A DNA stretch of 64,000 bases from Ceratotherium simum simum (GCF_000283155.1 NW_004454195.1:8410364-8474363), one strand, 5' to 3'; positions 46,561-57,700 are shown, counted from the first letter of the stretch. Made by a program: numbers and translations. The notes: a model not told the origin generated them from the sequence alone.

Positions 46561-48179
46561 TCTTACTGCTCTGTGGCGAGTGGGCAGGTGTGCAGATCCC
46601 AGCGATGTCGAAGCAGACCTGCCTTGAGTGTGCAGGGGAGAACCGCAGGATGAAGTTTTAAGAGAAGGTTCTGTGGAGAAAGGGAGGTGATGGGAAACGG
46701 TGAGGCTGAGTAGGCAGAGGAAGGCAGTTTAGATGGTGGAGAGGCACTGGGAGGCAGCGTGAAGAGCCGTGCAGCCGGAGCTGATGGTCAACTGGAAAGC
46801 AGGACATTAGGGAAATTGGGTTCACACCACAGTCTCGCTCCCTATATGCTGCCAGGCTGTGCCGCAAAGCCTCCTCCTCAGATGCCCAATTCCCATTGAA
46901 GTCTTCTTCTCATCCTTTGATAAGGCACTTGTGTGTTTAGTCAGTCACAAAACCCCAGTGCATCATGGGGTTTCTCTCTACAGGAGAAACATTTCCAGGC
47001 ACAGGGAACTCACTGCTTCTCAAGGGAGCCCTGCTCTTTGACGGACAGCCTTTATTCATAGAAAGCACTTCCTTATGTAATCTCTGCCTCTTGAGCCCCT
47101 CAGGTATTTAAAGACACTATCCTGTGCTGAATTTCTTCTTCTCCAGGCCAAACGACCGCAGCCACATCCCCCATTGTATAACCCGTTCTCATGCCTTTGC
47201 TTTGATGCAACTACCTCATTTATAGCTTCCTAGAGATAGCATGGTTTTGGGGAGCAGGGAGTGAGTTTACATTAGCTGCTCTCCACGTACATAGAGCACC
47301 AGTTAAACAGGAGCAGAAAGGCTTTCAGAGGAAATGGAAAGTATATCACCCACACATGTGCATGAGTAGCTAAAGTGAAACTAACATCAAATGCTTCAAA
47401 GAACATTACCTGTCACATGAGGTGTTCCAGAAGTCTTAGAGCAGCTTTCAGCTTTAATAACTTCAGAAGTATAGTTGCTAAGATTTTACAAAACACACCA
47501 TTGGACAGTTAAATTATTTAAATTTCTATTTTACTTATTGCATTTTATAAACTTTTGATAATATATTTTTTATTATAATATTTGTTTCAGGCAACATTGG
47601 CCATCTTCAGAGGGGACGGAGCCTGATGAGAGTCAGGGGTCCCTTTAGAGATATGTGACTCCTTCTGCTCACCTGCACAGAGTGGGAATTTTCCACTGCC
47701 ATTTTGTGGCTGAATGTAGACACTTGGTATTAGTTGTAGGTGGCTATGTCAGGAGCCAGGAGGCCAAGTTTCAGACACCTAAATCTATGCTCAAGGTCTC
47801 TCTTTCCTAGCACCAGTACCACCCTATTTCCATCCTCGAAGTTACCTTGTGGCCCAAGATGGCTACTGGAGTGCCTGCCATCACAGCTATGTTCTATTAA
47901 AACAGTGAGAAGAAGCAGAAGAGCAAAAATAGACACCCTTCTCCTTTCTTTTAAGGAACCTTCCCAGAATTCCTACACAACGCTTTCACTTATATCTCAT
48001 CAGCCAAAACCAGTCACAGCTAGAACCTAGGAACATCTAGCTGTGAAGAAGGCTTAAAAATCTTGTCTCTATTCCAAGCAACAATATAGTCGGCTTAAAA
48101 AGTAATGGATTCTATTACCAAGGAAAATGGGGAGAATGAACATGGGAAGATAACTAGAGTTTCTCTTCTCCTCCTCAAC
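46561..48179. other. Non-coding stretch, no gene seen
   Basis: About 1.6 kb unassigned. No features beyond short overlapping ORFs. Confidence 0.45.
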
Positions 48180-48289
48180 CAGTGTTGTATGAGAATACCT
48201 GCTCCCCCGCATCCTCACCATCACTGAGTATTACCGTTTTTTTCCATCTTTGCCAACTGACTTGCTCTAAATGGTATCAGCTTGTTTTT

Positions 48290-49248
48290 TTGTGTTTGTT
48301 TGTTTTTTATTGATGTTTTAATAGTTTTTAACATTGTGAATTTTGGGTGGTACATTTTTGTTTGTCCATCACCATATACATGTCTCCCTTCACCCCTTGT
48401 GCCCACCCCCCACCCCCATTGCCCCTGGTAACCACAATACAGTTTTCTCTGTCCATGTGTTGGTTTATATTCCACATATGAGTGAGATCATACAGTGTTT
48501 GTCTTTCTCTTTCTGGCTTATTTCACTTAACATAATACCCTCCAGGCCCACCCGTGTTGCTGCAAATGGGACGATTTTGTCTCTTTTTATGGCTGAGTAG
48601 TATTCCATTGTATATATACACCACATCTTCTTGATTCAATTGTCAGTCGAGGGACACTTGGGTTTCTTCCACTTCTTGGCTATGGTGAATAATCTGCAGT
48701 GAACATAGGGGTGCATAAGCCTCTTTGGATTGTTGATTTCAGGTTCGTTGGATAGATTCCCAGTAATGGGATAGCTGGATCATAGGGTATTTCTATTTTT
48801 AATTCTTTGAGGAATCTCCATACCATTTTCCATAGAGGCTGCACCAGTTTGCATTCCCACCAGCTGTGTATGAGGGTTCATGTTTCTCCACATCCTCTCC
48901 AACATTTGTTGTTTTTTGTCTTGGTGATTATAGCCATTCTAACAGGCGTGAGGTGATATCTTAGTGTTGTTTTGATTTGCATTTCCCTGATGATTAACGA
49001 CGTTGAACATCTTTTCATGTGCCTATTGGCCATCTGTATATCGTCTTTGGAGAAGCGTCTGTTCATCTCCTCTGTCCATTTTTTGATCGGGTTGTTTGTT
49101 TTTTTGTTGTTCAGTTGTGTGAGTTCTTTGTATATTATGGAGATTAACCCCTTGTCAGATATATGTTTTGCAAATATTTTCTCCCAGCTGGTGGGTTGTC
49201 TGTTCATCTTGATTCTGGTTTCGTTTGTCTTGTAGAAGCTCTTTATTC
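48290..49248 (-). mobile_element. Truncated L1 3' end, lineage-young, with 17-bp target duplication
   Basis: Bounded by 17-bp near-perfect duplications (48273-48289 and 49249-49265, one mismatch, 'ggtatcag(c/g)ttgttttt'). It contains the C-terminal part of ORF2 on the minus strand: an open segment at 48878-49207 includes '[20 protein letters not shown]' and a Cys-rich '[10 protein letters not shown]' motif, the conserved ORF2p C-terminal region. Truncated at the 5' end (959 bp) and cannot transpose. Confidence 0.92.
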
Positions 49249-49508
49249 GGTATCAGGTTGTTTTTATTTATATTGCTCTAATTACTGAAAAGGATGAACA
49301 CCTATGCATGTTTATTAACTACTTGTAGTCTTCTCTAATAAGTTGCTGTTTATGCCCATGGTCTATTTTTAATTCCTATTCATCTTTTTCTTATTGATTG
49401 TTGAGTCTTTTATTTATTAGAAATATAAACCATATCTTGCAAACATTTCCCCCAGCTTTTTGTATGTTTTTAAAATTTCATATATTTTTCTTAAAAAATA
49501 TTTTATGT

Positions 49509-50230
49509 TCCTCATACCCATCAGGATGGCTACTAAAAAAAAAAAACAGACAATAACAACTGTTGGTAAGGATGTGGAGAAGTTGGAACCCTTGCGCACT
49601 GTTGGTGAGAATGTAAAATGGTACAGCACTATGGAAAATAATATGGCAGTTCCTCAAAAAATTAAAAATAGAATTACAATATGAATCAGCAATTCCACTT
49701 CTGGATATATACCCAAAGGAATTGAAAGCAGGATCTTGAGGAGGTATTTGTACATTCATGTTCATAGCAGCATTATGCACAATAGACAAAACATGGATCT
49801 AACCCAAGTGTCCATCAATGGATGAATGGATAAACAAAATGTAGTATGTACATACAATGGAACATTATTGAGCCTTAAAAAGGAAGGAAATTCTAACACT
49901 TGCTACAACATGGATGAACCTTGAGGACATGATGGTGCGTGAAATAAGCCAGTCACAAAAGGACAAATGCTGTACAATTCCACTTATCTGAGATACCTAG
50001 AGTAAACAAATTCATAGAGACAGAAAGGAGAATGGTGGTTGCCAGGGGCTGAGAGGAGGAGGGAATGAGAAGTTGTCATTTAATGGGTACAGAGTTTTAG
50101 TTTTGTAAGATGAAAAGAGTTCAGGAGATTGGTTGCACAACAATGATGAATGTCCTTAACATTACTGAACTGTACACTTAAAAATGGTGAAGAGGGTAAA
50201 TTTTATGTTATGTATATTTTACTACAATTT
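49509..50230 (+). mobile_element. Truncated L1 3' end with 15-bp target duplication
   Basis: Bounded by perfect 'aaaaatattttatgt' (49494-49508, 50231-50245). Sequence such as 'atacccaaaggaattgaaag', 'gaggacatgatggtgcgtg', and 'gaactgtacacttaaaaatg' gives the ORF2 end and 3' UTR. 722 bp, 5'-truncated, opposite in orientation to both the L1M backbone and the neighbouring young L1. Confidence 0.92.
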
Positions 50231-50346
50231 AAAAATATTTTATGTCACTGGCTTTATCATCCTATTCCTTTGTAGTTTTTGTCCTTAGCATCATGTTTAG
50301 AAAATCTTTTCTTATCCCAACATGATAAAAATGTTTACTTGTATTC

Positions 50347-51285
50347 TCCCCTTCTGTATCTGAGTGTAGGACACTCAGGTTCCATTGATTCAGTTAGTTA
50401 TATTCCTCATTTCATAAGACGTTATCAGTGGTTGATCCTTCCTAGGCTCCTCTATTATTTATTTATTCCCTTTAATCCCCATTTCCTGTTTCAACCCCTC
50501 CCCCCACACAACCATTCTAATGTGCTAAATATGTATCTTTTTCATTTGCATATGTTTTTGCTAAATATGTATTGTATAATGTTCACACATTTAATTGACA
50601 AATGATATTATTTTATATATCTCATTCTGTTTCTTACTTGTTTCACTCGGCACTGTATTTTTAAGGTCCATTCTTGATGTTCTGTGTGCATTTGGTTCAT
50701 TGTTTCTAATTTCTGCTCAGTCCCCCTTGGCGTGGGTCCAACATTTCGCCAACCACTCTCCCAGCAATGGGCACTCTGACTGCCTCCAGCTTCCCGTCAC
50801 AAACAACACTGCATCCACTTAGGGATCTGTGTGAGATGGATTCCATTCCATCAAAATGAAGGACTTCTGTTCAATAAAGGCTAACTTAAATGAAGTTCAT
50901 AGATGACAAAGAGGAAAATGGTATTTGCAGTGTTTAAATTAACAAGAGATTAACATCTATAATACACAAGGAACCTTCTCAAATCAAGAAGAAAAATACA
51001 GAAATCCCAAAAGAAATTGAGCAAAGGATATAAGCAGACATTTTATGAAAATAAAAACCCAAAAAACTAACAAGTATTTGAAGAGATGTTCAAATTCATT
51101 AGTAAACTGAGAAATGCATTTTAAAACAAACTTATGCCTTATTAGAATGGCAAAAACCAGAAACCAGGTAATATCAGGTATTGGTGTGGGTTTGCAGACC
51201 CGGAACCTTTCCTGCACTGTCGGTGGGAGAGTCAACTGTGGTCAAATTAAGTATACACACTCCTGACCCTGAAATTCCACTCTTC
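50347..51285. mobile_element. Further L1M pieces, both strands
   Basis: About 50530-50850 reads as reversed L1M 3' UTR ('ttttcatttgcatatgttt', 'ttcttgatgttctgtgtgca', 'acaaacaacactgcatcc'). About 50850-51285 reads as forward ORF2 C-terminal region ('caaatcaagaagaaaaatac', 'aatggcaaaaaccagaaacc'). Boundaries approximate. Confidence 0.5.
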
Positions 51286-51480
51286 TACCAGCACTTTTAT
51301 AGTTTGGGTTTTTGTTTATTTTTAGCACATAAATATTTAATCCATTTGGGATTTATTTTGTTGTAGAGTATAAGTATTGAGCAATATTTATTTCCCCCAA
51401 ATGTTTGGCCAGTTGACTTAACACTTTTAAATAATACCACCTTTTTCCCCACTGTCATTCTGTCATTTACTAACTTCTCA

Positions 51481-51805
51481 TAGATTCCTGGGTCTGTTTT
51501 GAGGTGTTAGGTTTCTAAACAGTGTACCTTGGGGCTGCGAAGCAGTGACCCATTTGGAGAGTGCTTAATCCCTCCTGTGCTTTGTGCTTTGATGTCAGAG
51601 CCATGAATTAACTACAGATCCAAAGAAAAAAGTCACAGAAACCAAGGGCTGTCTTTTCCCAGTACTTATAAATTCCTGATTGAATGCACCTTCGCTTTTT
51701 GGCTGTTGTTCTTTAAATGAGCCCCTTTGCACATTCCTTCTCTCCTTCCTGGTCTTCCAAACTTCTGGTAGCATCTTCTTCCATTTCTTTGACTCAAGAA
51801 GTTAG
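51481..51805. other. Non-coding stretch, no gene seen
   Basis: Unassigned sequence up to the micro-ERE. Confidence 0.4.
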
Positions 51806-51846
51806 TTTGTTATTTTTTTTTGCTGAGGAAGATCCACCCTGAGCTT
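51806..51846 (-). mobile_element. 41-bp ERE micro-insertion
   Basis: Only the reversed tail and first arm are present: a T-run, then 'gctgaggaagatccaccctg'. Flanked by perfect 'agaagttag' (51797-51805 and 51847-51855), so this is a genuine extremely 5'-truncated insertion and not a decayed longer copy. Confidence 0.88.
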
Positions 51847-51855
51847 AGAAGTTAG

Positions 51856-52368
51856 ATTTTTATCTTCTGTCTCTCCCATTGAGTGCCCAATTAATCCTGT
51901 TTCAAAAAGAAAGTTTAAAGTCTTGAACAAGTTTGGAAATCAGAAAACCTCTCTGGAGATTAGCAATTTAGCAGTTTGGAGGTTTCACTCAGCCCAAATG
52001 CCAAAAAAAAAAAATCGTTCAGAATTGAAGTGCCTCTTTGTTTCATAATAGCAAGCCTTGTGGCACTCATGCGAGTTCTCCTCGTCTTTACTCCGTGTGC
52101 AGGCTCAGTCTGATCACCAGAAACAAGATGTCTGACCACAGAGGGCTAAAAGCTTGAGGAGCAGCCCAGACACCTGAAAACCATCTTTACATCAAAGAGA
52201 TCAAGTCACATTTCAAGGCTGCAGAAAAGTGTCTTCTGTCTGAAGAGTGTCAGTCACATTAGTTTTAAAAGACACAGACAGCACTTACACGCTGTCAATC
52301 ATTTCCCATGAAAGGAGACAAGAAACTTTTAACATATGAATTGCCCATATTTTCCACAGTAAATTAAA
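51856..52368. other. Non-coding stretch, no gene seen
   Basis: Unassigned sequence between two EREs. Confidence 0.4.
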
Positions 52369-52381
52369 TAGAATTTTTTTT

Positions 52382-52623
52382 TTTTTTTTGGTGAGGAAGA
52401 TTGGCCCTGAGCTAATATCTGTGGCCAATCTTCCCCTTTGCTTGAGGAAGACTGGCCTTGAGCTAACATCTGTGCCAATCCTCCTCTATTTTGTATGTGG
52501 GAAGCCACCACAGCATGGCTTAATGAGCGGTGTGCAGGTCTGTGCCCAGGATCTGAACCCACCGAACCTCGGGCCGCCAAAGCAGAATGCACAAACTTAA
52601 CAACTATGCTACTGGGTGGCCCT
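52382..52623 (-). mobile_element. ERE SINE with 13-bp target duplication
   Basis: Reversed copy with both arms ('gaggaagattggccctgagc' and 'gaggaagactggccttgagc'), 'gaagccaccacagcatggc', a decayed B box in 'aggatctgaaccc' and the head 'actgggtggccc'. Flanked by 'tagaatttttttt' (52369-52381, 52624-52636). Confidence 0.93.
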
Positions 52624-52874
52624 TAGAATTTTTTTTAATGTAAAAAATGATCATTTCCCAGATTAGGCCAGGTCTTTGCAATGAGAATGTTTGGCATAGC
52701 ATTACCTGTCAGATTAAAAAAGAAAAAAGATTAAAAAGATCTGTTAAAGCATAAAGAAAATCATCTAGTCCGACTTCTCTTGACTGTGATGTTCTGTGGT
52801 CAACTTGGAGACTGACAATTTGCTAGAGTAAGAAGCTGTCCTGCTGGGGAAGTTAACAACCAAATTGCAAAATT

Positions 52875-53069
52875 GCTCTGTCCAATGTGGTAGCCACTAG
52901 ACACGTGGGGCTATTTACATTTAACTAAAATTCAATAAAACTTGAGGTTTGGTCACACTAGCCACATTCCAAGTGCTCAATAACCCCATGTGGCTAAGTG
53001 ACTACTGTTTTGAAGAGCATACATATAGAACATTTCCATTATCACAATAAGTTCCATTGGACACTGCCG
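52875..53069. mobile_element. hAT-Charlie MITE (MER3-like)
   Basis: Near-inverted ends 'gctctgtccaatgtggtag' and 'ccattggacactgc'. Inside, 'agccactagacacgtggggc' and 'ccaagtgctcaataacccca' form the characteristic repeats. Family name from memory. Confidence 0.65.
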
Positions 53070-53070
53070 A

Positions 53071-53410
53071 CTAGACCCTCGCTACTCAAAGTGTGGTTGT
53101 GAGCCAGCAGCATAGGTATCACCTGGGAGTGGAGTGGGCTTCATAGGCCTGCGGCCTGGGGAGTGGCACAGGCCCCCTGCTTAGAAGGGCTCTGCACTTG
53201 GTTTAAGGCTTTGTCATCGCCATCTTGAAATTGTTAATTTTTGAACAAGAGGTCCCGCATTTTCATTGGCACTGAACCCCACAAATTATGTAGCCAGTCC
53301 TGCTTGGGAGCTTGTTACAAATGCAGAAGCTCAGGCCCCACCCCACACTTGCTGAATCAGAGTCTGAATTTTCACAAGTCTCCCAGATGAATTTTATTTT
53401 GAGAAACACG
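53071..53410 (+). mobile_element. MER5A-type hAT element split by another insertion
   Basis: Left part 'gctactcaaagtgtggttg' and 'ggtatcacctgggag'. Right part from 53311: 'cttgttacaaatgcagaagc', 'tcaggccccaccccacactt'. MER5A is continuous if 53130-53310 is removed. Confidence 0.75.
53130..53302. mobile_element. hAT-like element nested in MER5A
   Basis: 173 bp ending 'aattatgtagccagtcctg', flanked by near-identical octamers 'cctgggag' (53122-53129) and 'cttgggag' (53303-53310). An 8-bp duplication is the hAT superfamily signature. 'gcattttcattggcactga' is a familiar mammalian repeat motif, but I cannot name it. Confidence 0.6.
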
Positions 53411-53779
53411 ATCCAGAGAGGAGTCCTCAAACATTTTAAATCTATGAAACTCTTTCTTTAAATTGATTAAATTAAAATTTGCGAGGGGCCCAATATGTAA
53501 AATAGATTAAAATAATTATGCCCATCAGGCAATTTATATAGTCATTGTTTGGTTATAAATACTATCTGGTTATTTCTGGATCCCTAGGGTTCTAAGGAAG
53601 AGTTTGAACACCTCTAGTCTAGAACCCCCTGGTTGGAGACAGTTTATAATGTTGAGACAACCCCAATCCTACACCCAAGGAGAACTGGCCAACTTTCTTG
53701 GAATAAGGAGACAAATTAGAACCATAGTAGCCATAGTATTATGCAATCTTTCTACATAATATTGGCGAACCCATATTAG
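53411..53779. other. Non-coding stretch, no gene seen
   Basis: Unassigned sequence. Confidence 0.4.
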
Positions 53780-53960
53780 CGCATCTTAGAGAACTCCCAC
53801 TCTGTGCTACATTACCTCATTAAAATTCACAGTGCTGTAAAGGAGGTGCTGGCATTAACCATATCTTACACATGAGTAAGTGAAGCTTAGATTGGTTAAG
53901 CAACTTACCCAAGCAGAGGCAAGATTTGAACCCAGGTTCAGAACCAGGACTAGGGTGGGA
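53780..53960 (+). mobile_element. MIR SINE fragment
   Basis: 'tgctacattacctcattaaa', 'gaagcttagattggttaagc' and 'gaacccaggttcagaacc' keep MIR order. Confidence 0.65.
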
Positions 53961-54034
53961 TGAGTGAAGCTCTCTGGTAGAATTTAAGAGAATGGCAAAA
54001 AACTCAGTAATCAAGATAAATACTATTTGAATTC

Positions 54035-54037
<3 letters not shown>

Positions 54038-54080
<43 letters not shown>

Positions 54081-54403
54081 NNNNNNNNNNNNNNNNNNNN
54101 NNNNNNNNNNNNNNNNNNNNNNNNNNNNNNNNNNNNNNNNNNNNNNNNNNNNNNNNNNNNNNNNNNNNNNNNNNNNNNNNTATATATATATATTTTGTTT
54201 TGTTTTGTTTTGTTTTGTTTTGCTGAGGAAGATTCACCCTGAGCTAATATCAGCTGCTAATCTTCCTCTTTTTTTTGTATGTGAGCTGCCACCACAGCAC
54301 AGCCACTGACAGATGAATGGTATAGGTCTGTGCCCGGGAACCAAACCTGGGCCACTGAAGCAGAGCATGTCAAACTTAACCACTAAGCCATCGGGGCTGG
54401 CCC
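54038..54403 (-). mobile_element. ERE SINE with expanded simple-repeat tail, containing gap 2
   Basis: Reversed: a (TA)n run (54038-54077), gap, more (TA)n, (TTTTG)n at about 54194-54221, then 'gctgaggaagattcaccctg', 'gctgccaccacagcacagcc' and the head 'catcggggctggccc'. Flanks 'tgaattctaaatat' and 'tgaatttaatat' may be a decayed target duplication, which would make the simple repeats an expansion of the SINE tail. Confidence 0.85.
54081..54180. other. Assembly gap 2 (100 N) in a TA repeat
   Basis: Exactly 100 N. The 16 bases before it (54065-54080) and after it (54181-54196) are identical, 'tatatatatatatttt'. Confidence 0.97.
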
Positions 54404-54456
54404 TGAATTTAATATTTTTTAAAAGTGCCAATTTTACTGATGAGAAAACAGAGGCT

Positions 54457-54890
54457 GAAACAACATCTGATCTCACTTATATGTGGAATCTAAAAGCAAA
54501 CAAACAAACAAAACAAAACAAAACTGAATTCATATAGACAGAGAACAGATTGGCAGTTGCCAGAGGCAACGGGTGGGGGGGGTGGGCAAAATGGGTGAAA
54601 GTGGTCAAAAGGCACCAACTTCCAGTTATAAAATAAATAAATCCTGGGGATGCAATGTACAACATGGTGATTATAGTTGATAATACTGTATTGCACATTT
54701 GAAAGTTTCTGAGAGAGTAGATCTTAAAAGTTCTCATTACAAGAAAAAAAAATTTGTTAAGTATGTGTGGTGATGGATGTTAACCAGACTTATTGTGTTG
54801 ATCATTTTGCAACGTATACAAATAACAAATCATTATGTTGTAACCTGAAACTAATATGTTATACGTCATTTCTATCTCAATAAAAAAAAA
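54457..54890 (+). mobile_element. L1 3' UTR insertion with 13-bp target duplication
   Basis: Bounded by perfect 'gaaaacagaggct' (54444-54456 and 54891-54903). 'ctcacttatatgtggaatct', 'cagttgccagaggcaac', 'ctatctcaataaaaaaaaa' give the L1 3' end with its AATAAA and poly-A. 434 bp, 5'-truncated. It split a MIR-like core ('actgatgagaaaacagaggc' on the left, 'ttagaaaggtgac' on the right). Confidence 0.93.
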
Positions 54891-54903
54891 GAAAACAGAG
54901 GCT

Positions 54904-55790
54904 TAGAAAGGTGACCCCGACTTGCTCATGAGGGGCAGAGAGACAGGAGCAAAGGGCTCCTGGAACTCAGTGCAAGCTCCTTTCAAGGCACCCATCAGTG
55001 AAAAAACACTTCTCTCCCTCAGCAAAAAGAGAGTAAAGCCGTCCCCACAGTCAACAGCTTTCCTCCAAACTATAAGAATTATAGTAAAACTTGTCTATTT
55101 AATTCAGTGCCTTAAAATATTTTTTCAGAATAAACTTGATTAATCTGAACCCCAACTCATAAAGTGACAACCCGCAGGCCAAATGTTTTGTTTGATCCGT
55201 ACAATGTTTTAAAAAGTTGACCCAACATTTAAACATTGAGAGATTCCACATACGACTTTGGATAATGTACTTCTTTTGCAGGCGTGGAATATTTGGCAAG
55301 CAGACCCGAATTCCTGACACTAACAACTGGCAGAGCTGAGTCACTGCTGCCCATTGTAAGAAGGTCCAAACCCTCCCTTTTTTTGTCTCGGCCTCCATTG
55401 CTTCCAGTTGCATTCATGACTCTAGGCTGCCTGAATGTCACTGCAAAATTTAAAACTAAAGTTGACGTCTCTGAAATGCCAGAATCCTCCACCCAGTCTG
55501 TTTCATACATTTACATTAACTATCCGGCCAGGGTAGCGTTTGAGTTTGCAACCACTGATCATGTCATAAGCTGATCGTCCGCCATACATTGGGGCAGAAA
55601 GAGCAGTTCCTCTGCTCCAGGCGAGGTGGTGAGGCGGCTTCTTCAGCGGAGACCAGAGGAGGATCCTTTACTAAAGAGCTCATGAGGGCTGGATGGTCTA
55701 TTCTTGGGCTTCTGACCGCACGACTTAGTTTTCAGTCAACGCAACCCAACACAGACCGTCAGATATTTTCATTAGAAATTTCTGCTCTCT
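54904..55790. other. Non-coding stretch, possible old DNA transposon
   Basis: 55150-55440 ('caacccgcaggccaaatgtt', 'gtttgatccgtacaatgttt', 'gcagagctgagtcactgctg') resembles an ancient hAT-type repeat I cannot name. ORFs on both strands over it are incidental. Confidence 0.35.
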
Positions 55791-56027
55791 CGGGCCGCCC
55801 CGTGGCTCAGCAGTTAAGTGCGCGCGCTCCGCTGCTGGCGGCCTGGGTTCGGATCCCAGCTGCACACAGATGCGCGCCTTGTCAGGCCATGCTGTGGTGG
55901 CGTCCCATATAAAGTGGAGGAAGATGGGCACAGATGTTAGCCCAGGGCCAGTCTTCCCTGGCAAAAGAGAGGAGGATTGGTGTGGATGTTAGCTCAGGGC
56001 TGATCTTCCTCACAAAAAGAACAGAAA
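55791..56027 (+). mobile_element. Young ERE SINE with 17-bp perfect target duplication
   Basis: Flanked by perfect 'agaaatttctgctctct' (55774-55790 and 56028-56044). Head 'cgggccgccccgtggctcag', A box 'tggctcagcagttaagtg' at 55803-55820, perfect B box 'ggttcggatcc' at 55846-55856, body 'atgctgtggtggcgtcccat' and the duplicated 'gatgttagc' arms. The most intact ERE here by promoter boxes, CpG content and duplication length. Confidence 0.98.
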
Positions 56028-57469
56028 AGAAATTTCTGCTCTCTGCATCAAGGTTTTTATTCCTGCCTGCCTGGTTCGTGCTGTTCTCCCACCTCGAAAT
56101 GCCCTTCCTCTTTTCATCTCAAGTCCAATTGTCCTTCCAGGTTCAGCTTCCTGGATTACTCTGATCCATGTAGTTCTCTCTCTCCTTGAAACTCCCATGG
56201 CATCAAGTCAATAGAGAAACCATATGCTCTTTTGATTTCTTCAGGCCGGAGGATAAGCTCCTTTAGTTTGCCTGCTTGTAATTCCTTTGAATCCTCCCTA
56301 ACGCCCAGGACGGTGTTGGACAAACAGGATCTTTTCAACAGACCCTGTGCTTTGACTCAGGATCCCCTGTGCCTTCCTCCGCCTGTCAGAGCAGGCGATG
56401 CAGCTCCCATTTTCAGCCACTAGAGGCCGCTCGTCTACACACCTTGCCCTGCCCGGGTTCCGTGCCGCACACAGATTACTAGAGCCTCTGCAAGTAGGGC
56501 AGGCTCATTTATTTCCTCTTCAACACAGCCTCGGGCCACCAGAGCTTCTGATGTCGGGGTCCCTGCCGTGCAAGCTGCAGAATGAAAAACACTGCAAATA
56601 AGAAAGGTCACTGCATCCGCTCTGCACATTTACTTCTCACCTGAAATCTCTGCTTCACTAGCAACGTCCCAGCTCAGGCTCTGCATATTTTCCCCCACTC
56701 AATATTCCAGCAGGAGGGAGAAGAAATCTGTGACTACTGCGCATATGCATGTGTGTTTACAGGTTATTGCATCAGGCCGTGGCTCCACGCTGTGTCAAGG
56801 AAGGTTTCCATCCACCCTCCTCTCCCCTAACCCCCCCGGGGAAGTTTCTGACCACGGCACTGATGCTTTGACTCTGTTCTGCTTTGGCTACTCTTGCTCT
56901 CCATGAGGAACAAAATTGACCTTTTAAAACAGGCCCTATCAAATTGGCCAGCCTTAAAGTAGAGGGAAAGGTCAAGTTTTATTTGAGAGATTTGATAAAC
57001 CCAAAGCAACAATATGAAGGGAGCACAAAGGGTCTAAAAACGGGGCAGATGCCACAGGGGGTGGGAGGGGCAGAAGTGTAGGTACCTCAGGTAACACCAA
57101 GCAGGCATGCCCCAGTGCCCAGCATGGTGTCATGTTGGCATTGAAGACCATGACTGACACTGTTGAGTTAGAGTGATTCTAAGTGATTGGCGAGTGAATA
57201 TGTTCATCACAGAGGTTCAAACGGATGTCCAGACACTGGGAAGAAGGCTAGCATAGAGCCTAGCTTAGAATAGTGAAGACCTGGACTCAAAAGCCCTAAG
57301 CCCAAGCTTTCTGGGCTGTGCTAACATGTTTCGAAGCCATCTCATTGGCAACTTCGAAGTAACATTCAGACGTACTGGCAAACTTTAAACGAAAGACCAT
57401 TTTGCACGTCTATTTCATCCATCCTCAACAGCACCATCAAAAGGATGCATTTGTTAGTAGAGGCAGCAT
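56028..57469. other. Non-coding stretch, no gene seen
   Basis: About 1.4 kb unassigned, somewhat GC-richer at 56380-56580. No convincing exon: ORFs overlap on opposite strands and carry no recognisable domain. Confidence 0.45.
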
Positions 57470-57700
57470 TGCATCTCTGAAGCCAGGCTCCCTGAGTGGG
57501 AATCACAGTTCTGACATTTACTAGCCATGACTTAGACTCTCTGCCTCAGTTTACTCATCTGTAATTTGGGACTAACAATAGTACCTACCTCACTGGGTTA
57601 CTATGAGGAGTAAATGAGTTAATATATGTAAACTGCTTAGAACAGTGCCTGGCACATAGTAAGCACATATGTAAATAGAAGTGTTTATTATTATTTTAAA
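57470..57700 (-). mobile_element. MIR SINE
   Basis: Reversed MIR: 'ctctgcctcagtttactcat', 'aacaatagtacctacctcac', 'gaacagtgcctggcacatag'. Among the best-preserved MIRs here. Confidence 0.8.

Larger units (their letters stand above)
48180..51480 (-). mobile_element. Old L1M backbone broken by other L1s
   Basis: Reversed L1M blocks lie at about 48180-48289 ('catcctcaccatcactgagt', 'ccatctttgccaactgac'), 49249-49508 ('tattgctctaattactgaaa', 'ttgcaaacatttcccccag'), 50231-50346 ('agcatcatgtttagaaaatc') and about 51290-51480 ('ttaatccatttgggattt', 'ggccagttgacttaacac'). In this order they follow one consensus. The intervals are filled by younger or unrelated L1 pieces. Confidence 0.75.

Noticed and set aside
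55803..55860. tRNA gene suggested by A and B boxes
   Set aside because: The boxes belong to a complete ERE SINE with tail and target duplications. There is no cloverleaf-closing acceptor stem.
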